DNA from: Thermoproteota archaeon
Lineage (GTDB): Archaea; Thermoproteota; Thermoprotei_A; Sulfolobales; Pyrodictiaceae
Direction: 5' to 3'
DNA length: 33,186 bases
Assembly (NCBI GenBank): GCA_013153105.1
Contig: JAADFC010000081.1
Location: 1-33,186, forward strand
Shown here: positions 8,806 to 14,991 of the stretch, piece by piece
Numbering within the stretch: the first letter of the stretch is position 1
Layout of the letters: every line of letters begins with the position of its first letter
Notes under the pieces: generated by a model
Databases searched by the model: none
What the model was told of the DNA's origin: nothing
The model's input: the letters and a program-made list of their open reading frames with translations, nothing else
Program-made: the position numbers and the translations under genes

Positions 8806-9336
8806 TTGAAGGTCGTGGTGGTTAGAAGCGAGGAGGGGAAGATAGTCTCAAGCGAAGTCTTAGAAGGCGATATAGGCGAGATAGTGCGTAGAGTCGCCGA
8901 GCAGGCCCTGAAGGAGTGGAACCCCCTGAACAGCGACTTCACCGTGTTGAGGGCACAGTATGAGCTCAGGTATCCTACGCCGCCGCCCGACCCGGGCATA
9001 GTCGACATAGGCAGGGAGCTTGGCCTTGAAATGATGAGGGAGGGTAACGAGCTCGTAATAATAATACCGATCTACACTATAAGCTTTGACAACTCGTGGA
9101 TGGGCGACGCGTACATGGACAGGAAGATGTATGTGGTAGCGGTCTACCTCGACGAGCTTTCGAAGAAGCAGGTGGAGGAGTACGCTGCGGAGGCGACCAA
9201 GGAGCCAAAGAGGCTCGAGGGAGGCGCCGGCGGGCTAACCCTAACAGAGGACCAGCTCAAGGCACTAGAGGAGGGCCTCAAGGAGCTCGAAGAGGAGAAG
9301 CCTAAGAAGAGGCGGAGGCGGAGGAAGAAGAGCTAG
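8806..9336 (+). CDS. Conserved-looking crenarchaeal hypothetical protein with Lys/Arg tail (possibly DUF2286)
   Basis: A 176-residue protein I can only tentatively link to the crenarchaeal DUF2286 family. It begins KVVVVRSEEGKIVSSEVLEG, then a helix (GEIVRRVAEQALKEW), a Pro-rich turn (PTPPPDPG), a strand-rich centre (ELVIIIPIYTISFDNS and KMYVVAVYLDEL) and a C-terminal helix that ends in a strongly basic tail (KPKKRRRRRKKS), which suggests nucleic-acid or ribosome contact. TTG 8806 is taken as start because GGAGGTG is 8 bases upstream. Its last 35 bases overlap the end of the convergent gene on the other strand. No catalytic motif is visible. Confidence 0.75.
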   Translation: MKVVVVRSEEGKIVSSEVLEGDIGEIVRRVAEQALKEWNPLNSDFTVLRAQYELRYPTPPPDPGIVDIGRELGLEMMREGNELVIIIPIYTISFDNSWMGDAYMDRKMYVVAVYLDELSKKQVEEYAAEATKEPKRLEGGAGGLTLTEDQLKALEEGLKELEEEKPKKRRRRRKKS

Positions 9337-9769
9337 AAGCCGTCACCACGCCTATAAGATCTTCGCCAAGCTCCTGCAGGTCGTCGTAGCAGATGTAGCG
9401 GGGAGCCCCCTCGGCTCCGCATCTAACCTCGACACTCTCCAGCGTCTTGCACTCAACCACCGCAACTACTGCGTCGCCCAGCCTCGTCGCGTAGACGGCA
9501 GCGTCACCGGGGACCTGCTCCAGCTTCCTCGCCGCTGGCCCCCGGAGTGCCACCAGACAGCCCACCTCAGCGAGGACCGCCGGCTCCTCGCACCGCATAT
9601 CCCGGGGCCTCGCCCGGTAGACGCGGCCCACAAAGCCCTCGCCATCTTCCCCCCGGCAGCTCCAGAGGAGGACCAGCAGGCCGCAGTCCATCATGCAGGC
9701 GTAGAAGCCGGCGTCCTGCAGCCTCCACTGCTCCGGTTGGGGGGCCTCCATGCGTGGGTTCCTCCCCAC
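9302..9769 (-). CDS. Hypothetical Cys-rich protein
   Basis: No family recognised. The 155 residues contain eight or so cysteines scattered as single residues (FYACMMDCG, LLWSCRG, MRCEEP, VGCLVAL, VECKTLE, VRCGAEG, YICYDD) rather than in CxxC pairs. The middle has two beta-hairpin-like stretches (PAVLAEVGCLVAL and DAVVAVVECKTL). The C-terminus is a Ser run (SSSSSSASASS), produced by reading antisense through the Lys/Arg tail codons of the convergent gene. The start is ATG 9769, or ATG 9751 (MEAPQPEQW), which leaves 149 residues. It follows the HTH regulator on the same strand by 34 bases. It could be real but is the least secure of the longer calls here. Confidence 0.6.
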   Translation of the reverse strand: MGRNPRMEAPQPEQWRLQDAGFYACMMDCGLLVLLWSCRGEDGEGFVGRVYRARPRDMRCEEPAVLAEVGCLVALRGPAARKLEQVPGDAAVYATRLGDAVVAVVECKTLESVEVRCGAEGAPRYICYDDLQELGEDLIGVVTASSSSSSASASS

Positions 9770-9803
9770 AGCCCTCCCCGAGGCTCGGCCTTTAAGACCC
9801 AGT

Positions 9804-10439
9804 TCATCGGCCCCAGACGCACCTAACCCTAGGCTCGCCGGTTATCACACCACACTCCGGCCCCGCGAGGTAGACGGGCTCGCCTCCAGATAGGGCTAGA
9901 GCATGCTCCACCAGCAGCCTGTCGAGGCAGCTGCCCCAGCCGTCAACGAAGACTGCGAGGGCGCCACCCCGCCCGGCCCTGCTGCAGACCGTGAAGAGCC
10001 TGCCCTCACACTCATGGAGGGTGCATTGGGGCGCTCTCACGTGGAGGCCCTCGATGCTGGAGGCGTAGACGACCTCGGCGTCCATGTAGCCAGCTGCCAG
10101 CGCTGCTGCTGCCGCCGCGTGGTGGGACGAGCCGTGCCTCGCCACCGCGTAGCTCACAGAGACGCCGTCCTCGAGGGCTTTCAAGGCGGCAGCTACAGCC
10201 AGGAGCCTGGCCGCGGTTATGCTGCGGCCCTGCTTGGACGCGTGTGGCGCAACCCTCGGGGCGACCTCGGCGAAAAGGTCGAGCAGCCGCCTGGCCCTAG
10301 CCTCGTCGGGAACCCCTCCGCTGAGATAGCGGCCTAGGACGCTCCTGCTGATACCCGTCCTCCTCTCTATCTCCCTCAGGCTCATGTACTCTCTTATAAC
10401 CCTGAGCGCCTCCACGGCCAGCAGCCTAGCCGAGGCCAT
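9804..10439 (-). CDS. HTH transcriptional regulator with a possible degenerate phosphoribosyltransferase-like domain
   Basis: A 211-residue putative regulator. Residues 15-45 form a helix-turn-helix (YMSLREIERRTGISRSVLGR, followed by YLSGG). The rest looks like an alpha/beta domain: Ala-rich helices (about 75-115), a strand AEVVYASSIEG, a small Cys-bearing segment (APQCTLHECEG) and a late segment LAVFVDGWGSC. The last is placed where phosphoribosyltransferases carry VVVVDD..TTG; here the second Asp and the TTG are missing. Archaeal GfcR-type regulators combine an HTH with a phosphoribosyltransferase-like fold, so this may be a diverged relative unable to bind PRPP normally. Start ATG 10439. 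Mrp is transcribed divergently from the same 92-base spacer, so autoregulation is possible. Confidence 0.75.
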   Translation of the reverse strand: MASARLLAVEALRVIREYMSLREIERRTGISRSVLGRYLSGGVPDEARARRLLDLFAEVAPRVAPHASKQGRSITAARLLAVAAALKALEDGVSVSYAVARHGSSHHAAAAAALAAGYMDAEVVYASSIEGLHVRAPQCTLHECEGRLFTVCSRAGRGGALAVFVDGWGSCLDRLLVEHALALSGGEPVYLAGPECGVITGEPRVRCVWGR

Positions 10440-10480
10440 GGCTCAGCAGCCTACCTGCCGCCCTACCGGCCAAGGCTAGG

Positions 10481-10490
10481 CGTATTATTC
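10481..10490. promoter_or_regulatory. AT-rich element in the HTH regulator / mrp divergent spacer
   Basis: CGTATTATTC is the only AT-rich patch in the 92-base divergent spacer. It is about 45 bases before the mrp start (AGGTGAG at 10523-10529 lies between) and about 45 bases before the regulator start on the other strand. It is a candidate shared TATA region and a candidate site for feedback by the HTH protein. Confidence 0.4.
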
Positions 10491-10531
10491 CCTTCAACGG
10501 AACCCCGCGCCTCCCGGGTGCTAGGTGAGCC

Positions 10532-11413
10532 TTGTCGCAGCCCTCGCAGCCAAAGCCCCGTGTGCCTCCAGAGGTGCGGGCCAGAATAGAGGCCTTCAAG
10601 AAGATACGTGAGCAGGAGAAGATGATAGAGGAGAACATGAAGAAGATAAGGTTCAAGATAGCGATACTCAGCGGTAAGGGTGGTGTCGGCAAGTCCTTCG
10701 TGACTGCGAGCCTCGCCTTCGCGCTAAGCTACCTGGGCAAGCGCGTGGGCGTCCTCGACGCCGATATATACGGCCCATCGATACCTAAAATGATGGGCGT
10801 ACAGGGGCAGCCGGTGCTAGCCACGGGCGAGGGCAGGCTGATACCAGTAACAGCGCCTCTGGGTGTAAAGGTGCTATCGATAGGACTCATGCTGCCCGGC
10901 GAAGATGTGCCGGTCATATGGAGAGGCGCCATGACTACATCTGCGATAAGGGAGATGCTAGCCTACGCTGACTGGGGAGAACTCGACTACCTGCTCATAG
11001 ACCTGCCCCCAGGCACGGGCGACGAGCAGTTGACAATAGTCCAGCTAATAAAGGACATGACTGGCGCGATAATAGTCACTATACCCAGCGACGTATCTAG
11101 AGTAGTTGTAGCCAAGGCCATAAACTTCTGTAAGAAGCTAAACTTGAACATACTAGGGATAATAGAGAACATGAGCTACTTCGTGTGCCCCGACGGGAGC
11201 AAACACTACATCTTCGGGGAGGGGGCGGGTAGGAGGATAGCCGAGCAGTACGGCATCGACTTCCTAGGCGAGATACCAATTGACCCCAGGATATCCCGTG
11301 CCAACGATAGGGGGGAGCCGTTCTTCGTTAAGTACCCTGACTCGCCGGCGAGTAAGGCTATGATAGAGCTCGCGCGAAAGGTTATAGAGAAAGTTGAGGG
11401 TGGCCAGGGCTGA
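10532..11413 (+). CDS. mrp: Mrp/NBP35-family P-loop ATPase (Fe-S carrier family) lacking the CxxC
   Basis: MinD/Mrp-type ATPase of the ApbC/NBP35 family, normally an iron-sulfur cluster carrier and scaffold. Features: a helical N-terminus (about 10-45), deviant Walker A (LSGKGGVGKS) near 50, Switch I region DADIYGPSIPKMMG, IDLPPGTGDEQLT, VTIPSDVSRVVVAKA, and the C-terminal block GEIPIDPRISRANDRGEP. The family usually has CxxC in the segment corresponding to ENMSYFVCPDGSKHYIFG; here only the first Cys remains and the second is Gly, so the usual cluster-bridging pair is incomplete. The length of 293 is normal. The start is TTG 10532 with AGGTGAG a few bases upstream. It is followed 63 bases later by an AbrB-ACT gene with its own TATA-like box. 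Confidence 0.94.
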   Translation: MSQPSQPKPRVPPEVRARIEAFKKIREQEKMIEENMKKIRFKIAILSGKGGVGKSFVTASLAFALSYLGKRVGVLDADIYGPSIPKMMGVQGQPVLATGEGRLIPVTAPLGVKVLSIGLMLPGEDVPVIWRGAMTTSAIREMLAYADWGELDYLLIDLPPGTGDEQLTIVQLIKDMTGAIIVTIPSDVSRVVVAKAINFCKKLNLNILGIIENMSYFVCPDGSKHYIFGEGAGRRIAEQYGIDFLGEIPIDPRISRANDRGEPFFVKYPDSPASKAMIELARKVIEKVEGGQG

Positions 11414-11429
11414 GCTCCTGGACACAACC

Positions 11430-11437
11430 TATTTATC
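11430..11437 (+). promoter_or_regulatory. Box A candidate for the AbrB-ACT gene
   Basis: TATTTATC stands out in G+C-rich surroundings 40 bases before ATG 11477. The predicted start site near 11460 would give a leader of roughly 15 bases containing AGCGGTGGGA as ribosome-binding region. Confidence 0.55.
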
Positions 11438-11476
11438 CTTACAAATCGCGCCTTTACGGGCCAGCGGTGGGACGCT

Positions 11477-11887
11477 ATGCGGTTGTCCGAGATAGTTAAG
11501 GTGGATAGCAAGGGGCGTATAACGATACCGCTGGTTGTCCGGGAGGCGTTGAATATCGTTGAGGGGATGACGCTAATCCTCATAGCTGACCCGGATAAGA
11601 GGGAGATCGTCCTGACACCCCTCCCAGGCGAGGAGGGCTCGCTCTACGAGCTGCGCATAGAGTTCCGGGACGTGCCTGGAGCGCTGGCCAGGACCTCGGA
11701 GAAGCTTGCAGAGCTGGGGGTCGACCAGGTGACCACCCAGTGCACCACGGTTAAGAGGGGCGAGTACGCTGAGTGTATAATAGTCGTAGACCTTAGCAAT
11801 GCGAAGGTGGACATAGACGAGCTGAAGAACGTGTTGGCGTCCATGCCGGAGGTCAGGTTTATACAGGCAAAGCCTCTGGGCCGCTGA
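11477..11887 (+). CDS. AbrB/SpoVT-type DNA-binding domain fused to an ACT-like domain
   Basis: A 136-residue two-domain protein. Residues 1-45 are a swapped-hairpin AbrB domain (IVKVDSKGRITIPLVVREAL followed by NIVEGMTLILI), a DNA-binding fold typical of archaeal transition-state regulators and antitoxins. Residues 55-135 follow an ACT pattern: LYELRIEFRDVPGALARTSE, then KLAELGVDQ, TTVKRGEYAECIIVVDLS, a helix DIDELKNVLASMP and a final strand VRFIQAK. The combination suggests a ligand-responsive regulator, possibly of amino-acid sensing; the ligand is not evident. Start ATG 11477. It has its own TATA-like element. The DUF72 gene follows 14 bases after its stop. No toxin partner is adjacent. 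Confidence 0.88.
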   Translation: MRLSEIVKVDSKGRITIPLVVREALNIVEGMTLILIADPDKREIVLTPLPGEEGSLYELRIEFRDVPGALARTSEKLAELGVDQVTTQCTTVKRGEYAECIIVVDLSNAKVDIDELKNVLASMPEVRFIQAKPLGR

Positions 11888-11901
11888 AGGGCTGCAAGCC
11901 T

Positions 11902-12681
11902 ATGAGCTGCAGGCTCTACATAGGCTGCTGCGGCTTCCCCTTCGCCAGGAGCAGGTACTACAAGGTATTCCGGACCGTCGAGCTGCAGAGAACCTTCTAC
12001 GACCTCCCCGAGCCCGAGTATGCCGATAGGCTGCGCGGCGAGGCGCCCAGCGGCTTCCACTGGAACATGAAGGCCTGGCAGGCCCTCACACACCCCCTCT
12101 CAAGCCCCACCTGGAGGAGGGCGAAGAGGAGGCCCAGCGGCAACCCGGAGAACATAGGCCTCCTCAAACCCACTAGGGAGAACCTCGAGGCCTGGCGGCT
12201 CGTCCGGGAGTTCGCCGAGCGTCTCGGGGCCCGGGTTGTCGTGCTTCAGACACCGCCGAGCCTCAAGCCCTCGCAGGAGGCCGCCGAGTGGATAAAGCGG
12301 TTCTTCGCGGAGATAAACGCGTCAGAGGCGCCGTTCACTGTGGGCTGGGAGCCCCGCGGCGGCTGGAATAGCAGACCCGACTTGCTGCGAGGCATCCTCT
12401 GCGGCACCGGCGTGATACACATCGTCGACCCGTTCCGGGCCAGGCCGCTGGTATGCAGCGGCCAGCGCATACTCTACTATCGCCTCCACGGCAGGGGCGG
12501 AGGCGAGGTAAACTACAGGTACCGCTACACCGAAGAGGACTTCAGGGAGCTCGCCGAGATACTGGAGAAAGACCTCAACACAGTTGAGACAGTCTATGTA
12601 ATGTTCAACAATGTCTACATGGGCGATGACGCGAGAAGGTTCCGAGAATACCTGACGGGCATAGGGCTGGAGGCCTGTTGA
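11902..12681 (+). CDS. DUF72 (YecE-like) TIM-barrel protein
   Basis: Member of the DUF72 family, whose biochemical function is unsettled. Recognisable blocks: an N-terminal strand with YIGCCGFPF.RSRYYKVF, ELQRTFYDLP, the FHWNMKAWQALTHP motif, VLQTPPSLKPS, VGWEPRGGW, and YYRLHGRGG with the trailing YVMFNNVYMGDDARRF. In the family the corresponding positions (TFY, F..K, EP/R, RLHG, NN) are the most conserved. At 259 residues the length is normal. The start is ATG 11902, 14 bases after the AbrB-ACT stop, so co-transcription is likely. The gene order next to PCNA carries no obvious functional clue. Confidence 0.88.
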   Translation: MSCRLYIGCCGFPFARSRYYKVFRTVELQRTFYDLPEPEYADRLRGEAPSGFHWNMKAWQALTHPLSSPTWRRAKRRPSGNPENIGLLKPTRENLEAWRLVREFAERLGARVVVLQTPPSLKPSQEAAEWIKRFFAEINASEAPFTVGWEPRGGWNSRPDLLRGILCGTGVIHIVDPFRARPLVCSGQRILYYRLHGRGGGEVNYRYRYTEEDFRELAEILEKDLNTVETVYVMFNNVYMGDDARRFREYLTGIGLEAC

Positions 12682-12887
12682 AACAGCATGGGGAGGGTCA
12701 GCCGGTGGTTAGCTCCTCACCGCCCCACGCCGGGGGCCGCAGAGAGGCTGCGGCCCCGCGGGGCTCCAAAGGGCGGGTAGAGCTGCATCACCCCCACCCG
12801 AGGACCCTGGGGGCCGCTGCCTTATCTCCCTGGAGAGCGCCCCTGGCATCCTCCGGGGGTGCCCGAGAGCCCGGGGTGGCGTCTTCA
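12682..12887 (+). other. Spacer upstream of PCNA with a 10-bp hairpin
   Basis: 206 bases between the DUF72 gene and PCNA. The PCNA frame is open here, but the encoded Pro/Gly/His/Arg stretch does not resemble any PCNA N-terminus. It contains a perfect 10-bp hairpin: GGGGCCGCAG at 12733-12742, 5-base loop, CTGCGGCCCC at 12748-12757. A weak AT patch (CTTATCT, 12821-12827) may be the PCNA promoter. The hairpin could be an upstream terminator or a REP-like element. Confidence 0.55.
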
Positions 12888-13646
12888 ATGTTCAGGGCGG
12901 TCTACCCGGCGGCAACCAAGTTTAAGTATATAGTCCAGACTATTGCGAAGATAATGGACGAGGTCCCCTTTATAGCTACGCAGGAGGGGCTGGAGGTCCG
13001 TGCGCTAACTCCCGACAAGACTACCATGATAATATTGAAGCTGCCTGTTATGGCTTTCGAGGAGTACGAGCTCGACGAGGATAAGAAGAAGTTTATAGTG
13101 GCTGCAGACGAGCTTAACAGGGTTGCAAAGAGGGGGACGCGCAACGACCTTGTCGAGTTGAAGCTCAATGAGGAGCAGCGTAGGCTCGAGATAAACTTCA
13201 TAGACAAGAAGACGGGTGTTACCAGGAGCTTCTACGTGCCTCTGCGTGAGGGGATAGTGGAGGAGCTGGCTGAGCCGCAGGTTGAGCTTACAGTCTCCCT
13301 ACGCATGGAAGCCGACGACCTCAAGGAGATAATAAACGATGCTAAGATAGTCAGCGACGAAGTAGAGTTCGTCGCTTATGAGGATAGGCTAGAGGTTCTA
13401 AGCGTCGAGGCTCAGAAGAAGTATCATGGAGTGTTCAGGGAGGGTGAGCCGCTGCTCAGCCTGACTCTAACCGGCAACCCGCCCGTACGCTCTAAGTACT
13501 CCATAGACCTCCTGAAGGCTAGCACTAAGGCAACATCGGCAGCCGAGACGGCTACGATAGAGTACGGGGAAGCCCTACCCATGAAGATAACGTTTGACCT
13601 GCCGGGCGGCGGGCTACTCGTTTACTGGATATCGCCCAGGGTCTAG
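12888..13646 (+). CDS. pcn: PCNA sliding clamp subunit
   Basis: DNA polymerase sliding clamp. The 252 residues from ATG 12888 show the two-domain clamp fold: FRAVYPAATKFKYIVQTIAK, then the strand-turn EGLEVRALTPDKTTMIILKLP and FEEYELDE (first domain), the central region around RREGTRNDL-like KRGTRNDLVELKL, an interdomain linker EGIVEELAEPQVELTV, second domain VEFVAYEDRLEVLS and YSIDLLKASTKA, and the C-terminal GGGLLVYWISPRV. Crenarchaea often carry two or three PCNA paralogues that form heterotrimers, and I cannot tell which subunit this is. The start is ATG 12888 with GGGGTGGC upstream; the 70-residue open extension is rejected as non-coding. The convergent zinc-finger gene ends 6 bases after it. 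PolB1 in this window is its expected client. Confidence 0.94.
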   Translation: MFRAVYPAATKFKYIVQTIAKIMDEVPFIATQEGLEVRALTPDKTTMIILKLPVMAFEEYELDEDKKKFIVAADELNRVAKRGTRNDLVELKLNEEQRRLEINFIDKKTGVTRSFYVPLREGIVEELAEPQVELTVSLRMEADDLKEIINDAKIVSDEVEFVAYEDRLEVLSVEAQKKYHGVFREGEPLLSLTLTGNPPVRSKYSIDLLKASTKATSAAETATIEYGEALPMKITFDLPGGGLLVYWISPRV

Positions 13647-13652
13647 AATCGG

Positions 13653-13943
13653 CTAGCCTCCCTCCAGTCTTTTAAGCAGCTCTTCGAGGGCCTTCTTCGC
13701 CTCGCCCCTCTCGTCCCTCTTCACACTCCTCTCAGCGAGCCGTAGGCTTGGATACCACGCGGGCCTCGGGCAGACCCCGCGCTCGGGGCAGGCTATGCAG
13801 CAGTATGGGCACACGCTCCGCTCCGGGTGGAGCCAGCACTGCCTGGTAGGCCGGTGCCTGCCGCAGATGCTGCACCTCTCCCAGAATATGGTCACGCGCA
13901 CCACCCCGTTCACGCTGTCTCCGCGGGGTGGGGTGAGCCTCAT
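13653..13943 (-). CDS. Small zinc-finger-like hypothetical protein
   Basis: About 96 residues with a dense Cys pattern: ERCSICGRH, 8 residues later CW.HPE, then VCPYCCIACPERGVCP. That gives two CxxC-type knuckles and enough ligands for one or two structural zinc ions. The C-terminus is a charged helix (KKALEELLKRLEGG). I do not recognise a named family. The start is uncertain: ATG 13943 has no ribosome-binding site, whereas an internal GTG before TIFWERCSICG is preceded by GGGGTGGTG; the open frame extends to 14015. It converges on PCNA with a 6-base gap. A T run at 13670-13673 inside its end may serve as the PCNA transcription stop. Confidence 0.65.
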   Translation of the reverse strand: MRLTPPRGDSVNGVVRVTIFWERCSICGRHRPTRQCWLHPERSVCPYCCIACPERGVCPRPAWYPSLRLAERSVKRDERGEAKKALEELLKRLEGG

Positions 13944-14092
13944 AGGAGGCTTGCCCCAGTCCTCCCGGGGGCCCGGGGCGACCGATGAGCGGGCAGTAAT
14001 CGCGGCGGGGTACACTCGCAGCCGACCGCCCCGCTTTGTAGGCTGCCGCGAGGGATGAAGCCGGCCGCCCCGCTTCTCGCGTGCAACCCTCC

Positions 14093-14099
14093 TTATAGG
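14093..14099 (+). promoter_or_regulatory. Box A candidate (TTATAGG) for the 14138 gene
   Basis: CCTTATAGG lies 39-45 bases upstream of GTG 14138, the expected distance for a TATA box serving a short leader. It is AT-rich against a G+C-rich background. Confidence 0.5.
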
Positions 14100-14137
14100 C
14101 CGGCCGTGGCAGCCTAGGCTGCTGGGGTCCGGGAGCC

Positions 14138-14521
14138 GTGGCTGGGGATGTCGTGACTGTGGAGGTTGACATGGCTAAGTATAAGCATGTAGACCTCGAC
14201 GCGGAGAACGCGTTGAGGCTTCTGGCTGAGCTGAGAAAGCGCAGGGAGAGCAACGATATAGACGAGGCTATAAGGTATATAAGGAACTTCGACGAGTTCT
14301 ACGAGTACATGAGGAAGAAGTTCAAAGACTATATTGCGCCGCCTCACAGGCCGGAAGACTATATCAGGGGTAGAGCGGTCGTCGACAAGGTCAAGCTGTA
14401 TATTGACGGACAGGGGCGCAAGAGGGTAGTAATAGTCTTCGACAGGAGGGTCAAAACAGACGAAATAGTCGAGGCGCTCAAGACGATCGGGTTCCAGGTA
14501 GAAGTCAAGAAGGCCTTCTAG
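14138..14521 (+). CDS. Hypothetical protein, small alpha/beta
   Basis: No family recognised. Of 127 residues, the first 65 are mostly helical and charged (AENALRLLAELRKRRES, EAIRYIRNFDEFYEYMRKKFKDY). The last 50 look like a small alpha/beta module (DKVKLYIDGQGRKRVVIVFD followed by a helix and FQVEVKKAF), similar in outline to a ferredoxin-like fold. Start GTG 14138 has GGTCCGGGAG just upstream. It has its own TATA-like box and converges with the probable rpo13 gene with a 13-base gap. Charged, cysteine-free and soluble; no catalytic motif. Confidence 0.75.
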   Translation: MAGDVVTVEVDMAKYKHVDLDAENALRLLAELRKRRESNDIDEAIRYIRNFDEFYEYMRKKFKDYIAPPHRPEDYIRGRAVVDKVKLYIDGQGRKRVVIVFDRRVKTDEIVEALKTIGFQVEVKKAF

Positions 14522-14534
14522 CAGGCTGAGCCTC

Positions 14535-14804
14535 TTAGCGGCGTCTCCTACGGCCACCCAGGACGGGCACGCGGACGGCCTCTAGCTCCTCCCTTACCGC
14601 CTCCGGCGGCGCCTCCCCTCTTGCGAGCTTCTCGAGTATCTCGGTACGCCGTACCATGACCTCGAGGAGGGCGGCGTTTATATCTATCTCAGGCTCCTCG
14701 ACCTCCTCCTCGCCGGCCGGCTCGGCGGCCGCCTCGGCAGCCTCGGCCTCAAAGAGCTCCTCCTCCGACACGGATGCCACCCCCATATCGACAGTGTTCG
14801 TCAA
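14535..14804 (-). CDS. rpo13: Probable RNA polymerase subunit Rpo13
   Basis: An 89-residue protein with the three-part layout of Sulfolobus Rpo13, the crenarchaeal RNA polymerase subunit that sits by the downstream DNA channel. It has an acidic disordered N-terminus (EEELFEAEAAEAAAEP, then EEEVEEPE), a central helix-turn-helix (IDINAALLEVMVRRTEILEK, then LARGEAPPEAVREELE) and a short basic tail (GGRRRRR). The central part aligns by eye with the Sulfolobus segment IQDIELLMKNTEIWDNLLNG..S.DEAKRLFE. It is shorter than the Sulfolobus protein (about 104) because the basic tail is short. The start is TTG 14804 with GGGGGAG upstream; ATG 14786 is the alternative. A strong TATA box lies at 14862-14870 on this strand. 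Confidence 0.7.
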   Translation of the reverse strand: MTNTVDMGVASVSEEELFEAEAAEAAAEPAGEEEVEEPEIDINAALLEVMVRRTEILEKLARGEAPPEAVREELEAVRVPVLGGRRRRR

Positions 14805-14861
14805 GTAGGACCCGCGGCTCCCCCCGGGGCACGGGGCGGGAAACGGCCACCCTTGACGCAG

Positions 14862-14870
14862 CTTTTTATG
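14862..14870 (-). promoter_or_regulatory. Strong box A for the probable rpo13 gene
   Basis: On the minus strand the sequence is CATAAAAAG, an excellent archaeal TATA box, about 60 bases before the TTG start. It implies a leader of about 35 bases that includes the GGGGGAG ribosome-binding site. Confidence 0.65.
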
Positions 14871-14991
14871 TGCACCACGCCGGCAGCGGGGAGGGCTGGT
14901 TCACAGGCTGCGCCACGGCTTCTGCAGCTGCGCCGAGCCCTTCTAGGGCAGCGTCCCTGCGCAAGGTGGCAGCTGTGTGGTGCGAGCCTGT

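Noticed and set aside
11477..11887. AbrB protein as antitoxin of a toxin-antitoxin pair
   Set aside because: No toxin gene is adjacent, and the second domain is ACT-like, which points to a ligand-sensing regulator.
12678..12887. 70-residue N-terminal extension of PCNA
   Set aside because: Pro/Gly/His/Arg-rich, contains a 10-bp hairpin, and no PCNA has such an extension; ATG 12888 gives the normal N-terminus.
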